64,000 bases of DNA from Rutidosis leptorrhynchoides (Eukaryota; Streptophyta; Magnoliopsida; Asterales; Asteraceae). The translations under genes and the position numbers were made by a program. The stretch covers positions 713,015,001-713,079,000 of the forward strand of contig NC_092333.1 in the NCBI RefSeq assembly GCF_046630445.1, written 5' to 3'. The notes beneath the pieces were generated by a model, which saw only the letters and a list, made by a program, of their open reading frames with translations, had not been told where the DNA came from and made no database searches. Position 1 is the stretch's first letter. Each line of letters opens with the position of its first letter. Positions 60,947 through 64,000 of this stretch are shown piece by piece.

Positions 60947-61287
60947 CTAGAATTATCTTCACAACTATCTTGTATCAAAGTTATTGTGTGCTATATTTCA
61001 TGCTTTATGTAAAATAAGCGGTATTGTAAGTTTGTAAAATATTGTATAAAAGTTTGAACGCGAAATATTATTATAATTAGTTTTTCATATAGAATTGTAG
61101 TAGTTGAATTGTATATTAGCTACTAAGTATGAACTTAACGGGTAGGTACTACCCGAATTTAAACTTATAAAACGCTAATATGAAGAAAAAGCTTTTATAA
61201 ATGAGTTCATATTATGCTACGAAATACTATTAACTACTCTTAATATTCTGTATGATTAACTTGTTCCATTTGACTATTTTGGAGGAA
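60947..61287 (+). other. Gag leader of element C with a conserved hairpin
   Basis: No ORF. CGGGTAGGTACTACCCG (61139-61155) forms a perfect 7-bp stem with a GTA loop. The counterpart in element B is CGGGTAGGTAAAACCCG (20154-20170) with flanking AAC and AT-rich sequence. Confidence 0.6.
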
Positions 61288-64000
61288 ATGCCACCGACTA
61301 CTCGACACACCGTGAATATGAATGAAGAGGAATTTCGTACTTTTCTAGCTTCAAACATAGCCGCAGTACAGGCTGCGCTACATACCAACAATAACCTTGG
61401 ATCTAGCAGTACAGGAAATCGTGTAGGATGCACCTACAAAGAATTCACTGCCTGCAAACCTTTGGAATTTGATGGAACCGAAGGACCGATCGGATTGAAA
61501 CGGTGGACCGAGAAGGTCGAATCGGTGTTTGCCATAAGTAAGTGTACTGAAGAGGACAAAGTGAAGTACGCTACGCATACCTTCACAGGTTCTGCGTTAA
61601 CATGGTAGAATATCTATCTAGAGCAAGTAGGACAAGATGATGCGTACGCACTACCGTGGTCAGCATTCAAGCACTTGATGAACGAGAAGTACCGTCCCAG
61701 AACCGAGGTCAATAAGCTCAAGACAGAACTTAGAGGGTTACGAACCCAAGGATTTGATATTACCACGTACGAAAGAAGATTCACAGAATTGTGCCTATTG
61801 TGTCCGGGAGCGTTCGAAGATGAGGAAGAGAAGATCGACGCGTTTGTGAAAGGATTACCGGAAAGAATCCAAGAAGATATAAGTTCACACGAGCCCGCCT
61901 CCATACAACAGGCATGTAGAATGGCTCACAAACTAGTGAACCAGATTGAGGAAAGAATTAAAGAACAGACGGCTGAAGAGGCCAATGTGAAGCAAGTCAA
62001 AAGAAAGTGGGAGGAAAACAGTGATAAGAATCACCAATACAACAACAACAGCAATTACAATAATAATCGCAACAATTATCCCAATAATCGCAACATCAAT
62101 CGCAACTACAACAAACGGCCCAACAACAACAACAAGAACAACAACAACAACAACAACAATAACAACAGCAACTACAACAATCATCCCAACAACAATAACA
62201 ACCGCAACAACAACAACAACAACAACAATCAGAAGCAGCTATGCCAAAGGTGTGAAAAGTATCACTCAGGGTTCTGCACCAAATTTTGCAACAAGTGTAA
62301 AAGAAATGGTCATAGCGCGGCGAAGTGCGAGGTCTACGGACCAGGGGTTAACAGAACGAAAGGAACAAATGGTGTCGGAACGAGTAATGGCGGAGCAAGT
62401 AGTATCGGAGCAAGTTATGCCAATGTAGTTTGTTATAAATGTGGAAAACCGGGCCACATTATTAGAAATTGCCCGAACCAGGAGAACACGAATGGACAAG
62501 GCCGCGGAAGAGTTTTCAATATTAATGCGGCAGAGGCACAGGAAGACCCGGAGCTTGTTACGGGTACGTTTCTTATTGACAATAAATCTGCTTACGTTTT
62601 ATTTGATTCTGGTGCGGATAGAAGCTATATGAGTAGAGATTTTTGTGCTAAATTAAGTTGTCCATTGACGCCGTTGGATAGTAAATTTTTACTCGAATTA
62701 GCAAACGGTAAATTAATTTCAGCAGATAATATATGCCGGAATCGAGAAATTAAACTGGGTAGCGAAATATTTAAGATTGATTTGATACCAGTAGAGTTAG
62801 GGAGTTTTGATGTAATAGTTGGCATGGACTGGCTGAAGAAGGTGAAAGCAGAGATCGTATGTTATAAAAATGTAATTCGCATTGTACGAGCAAAAGGAGA
62901 ACCCTTAATGGTGTACGGAGAAAAGGGCAACATGAAGCTACATCTTATTAGTAATTTGAAGGCACAAAAACTAATAAGAAAAGGTTGCTATGCTGTTCTA
63001 GCACACGTCGAGAAAGTACAAACTGAAGAAAAGAGCATCAATGATGTTCCCGTCGCAAAAGAATTTCCCGATGTATTTCCGAAAGAATTACCGGGACTAC
63101 ATCCACATCGATCTGTTGAATTTCAAATAGATCTTGTACCAGGAGCTGCACCAATAGCTCGTGCTCCTTATAGACTCGCACCCAGCGAGATGAAAGAACT
63201 GCAAGGCCAACTGCAAGAACTATTAGAACGTGGTTTCATTCGACCAAGCACATCACCATGGGGAGCTCCTGTTTTGTTTGTCAAGAAGAAGGATGGTACA
63301 TTTAGGTTGTGTATTGACTACATAGAGTTGAACAAACTTACCATCAAAAACCGTTATCCACTGCCAAGAATTGACGACTTATTTGATCAACTACAAGGCT
63401 CATCGGTTTATTCGAAGATTGATTTACGTTCTGGATATCATCAAATGCTAGTAAAGGAGGATGATATTCCAAAAACTGCTTTTAGGACGCGTTATGGTCA
63501 TTACGAGTTTATGGTTATGCCGTTTGGATTGACTAACGCACCAGCTGTGTTCATGGACCTTATGAACCGAGTGTGTGGGCCATATCTTGACAAGTTTGTC
63601 ATTGTTTTCATCGATGATATACTTATTTACTCAAAGAATGATCAAGAGCACGAAGAACATTTGAGAAAAGTGCTAGAAGTATTGAGGAAAGAAAAACTGT
63701 ACGCTAAGTTTTCAAAGTGTGCATTTTAGTTGGAAGAAGTTCAATTCCTCGGTCACATAGTGAACAAAGAAGGTATCCAGGTGGACCCGGCAAAGATCGA
63801 AACCGTTAAAAAGTGAGAAACCCCAAAAACTCCGAAGCATATACGTCAATTTTTAGGATTGGCTGGTTACTACAGAAGATTCATCCAAGATTTCTCCAAA
63901 ATAGCAAAACCCTTGACTGTATTAACACATAAAGGGAAGAAATTTGAATGGAAGGATGAACAAGAAAAGGCATTTCAATTATTGAAGAAAAAGCTAACTA
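61288..64000 (+). pseudogene. gag-pol: Gag-protease-RT polyprotein of element C, three in-frame stops, partial
   Basis: The ATG at 61288 (MPPTTRHT) fits Tekay-type Gag; the ATG at 61252 is in the same frame. A TAG at codon 107 (61606-61608) breaks the Gag core (KPLEFDGTEGPIGLKRW before, [17 protein letters not shown] after). A poly-Asn tract spans about 62037-62232. Zinc knuckles are [14 protein letters not shown] (from residue 334) and [14 protein letters not shown]. The protease has [11 protein letters not shown] (Asp440), and RT has [10 protein letters not shown] near residue 774. The usual RT DYRELNK reads DYIELNK. Further stops are TAG at 63727 and TGA at 63814. The frame enters the RNase H region (LGLAGYYRRFIQDFSKIAKP) at the window edge. 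All motifs are in one frame, so decay is by point mutation. Confidence 0.9.

Larger units (their letters stand above)
55896..64000 (+). mobile_element. Element C: Tekay/Del-like Ty3 retrotransposon with a leader ORF and an F-box passenger, cut by the window edge
   Basis: The 5' LTR is followed by a degenerate tRNA-Met PBS, an acidic leader ORF, an F-box-like gene, a conserved hairpin and one Gag-protease-RT frame. Flank CTACC (55891-55895) is the expected target duplication; the 3' LTR lies outside. RT sequence ([40 protein letters not shown]) matches Tekay/Del-type chromoviruses. Whether a chromodomain integrase follows cannot be seen. Confidence 0.88.

Noticed and set aside
62021-62428. 135-aa Thr-rich ORF
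   Set aside because: An alternative frame of the poly-Asn tract in element C Gag.

Overview
This window is nuclear DNA of a flowering plant. The evidence is two spliced plant genes with GT-AG introns set in nested LTR retrotransposons with 1.8-3.4 kb LTRs, a hAT element, a tRNA-derived SINE and Helitron-like repeats. The LTR termini (TGTAAC...GTTACA), the leaders and the mix of Athila-like and Tekay/Del-like Ty3 elements recall Asteraceae genomes; that family assignment is inference.

Region 1, 1-8013, minus strand: the 5' part of a Ty3 element whose gag frame stays open to the left window edge. Its 5' LTR (1252-8013) is split by two solo LTRs (2218-4061 and 4935-7604), each with a perfect 5-bp target duplication. 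Region 2, 8764-29507, plus strand: element A, an Athila-like gag/protease-only element bounded by GAGGG duplications. Nested in it at 14882-25283 is element B, which has two 3187-bp LTRs, GAATC duplications and no gag or pol. B carries a small leader ORF and a decayed poly(A)-binding-protein RRM fragment. Region 3, 29513-32201: intergenic DNA with a SINE, tandem repeats and a Helitron-like repeat.

Region 4, 32300-35327, plus strand: an intact RING-H2 protein gene with an MGAACC N-terminus. Region 5, 36295-37878: an internally deleted hAT element with an 8-bp target duplication. Region 6, 38784-53909, minus strand: an apparently intact 11-exon SAE2 gene (SUMO E1 large subunit, 655 aa), convergent with the RING gene. 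Its intron 9 holds an 8.3-kb Ty1/copia element (39981-48278). That element was itself invaded by a non-autonomous LTR element (44710-47109) and by a Helitron-like repeat. Intron 3 holds another Helitron-like copy.

Region 7, 55896-64000, plus strand: element C, a Tekay/Del-like Ty3 element cut by the right edge. Its order is LTR, acidic leader ORF, F-box/Sel1-like host-type gene, gag-protease-RT. Each coding module carries in-frame stops. B and C share leader sequence and a hairpin but carry different host-derived sequence. The most notable observations are these host-gene passengers, and CpG-rich palindromes that occur in pairs exactly 32 bp apart in three places across A and a related solo LTR.
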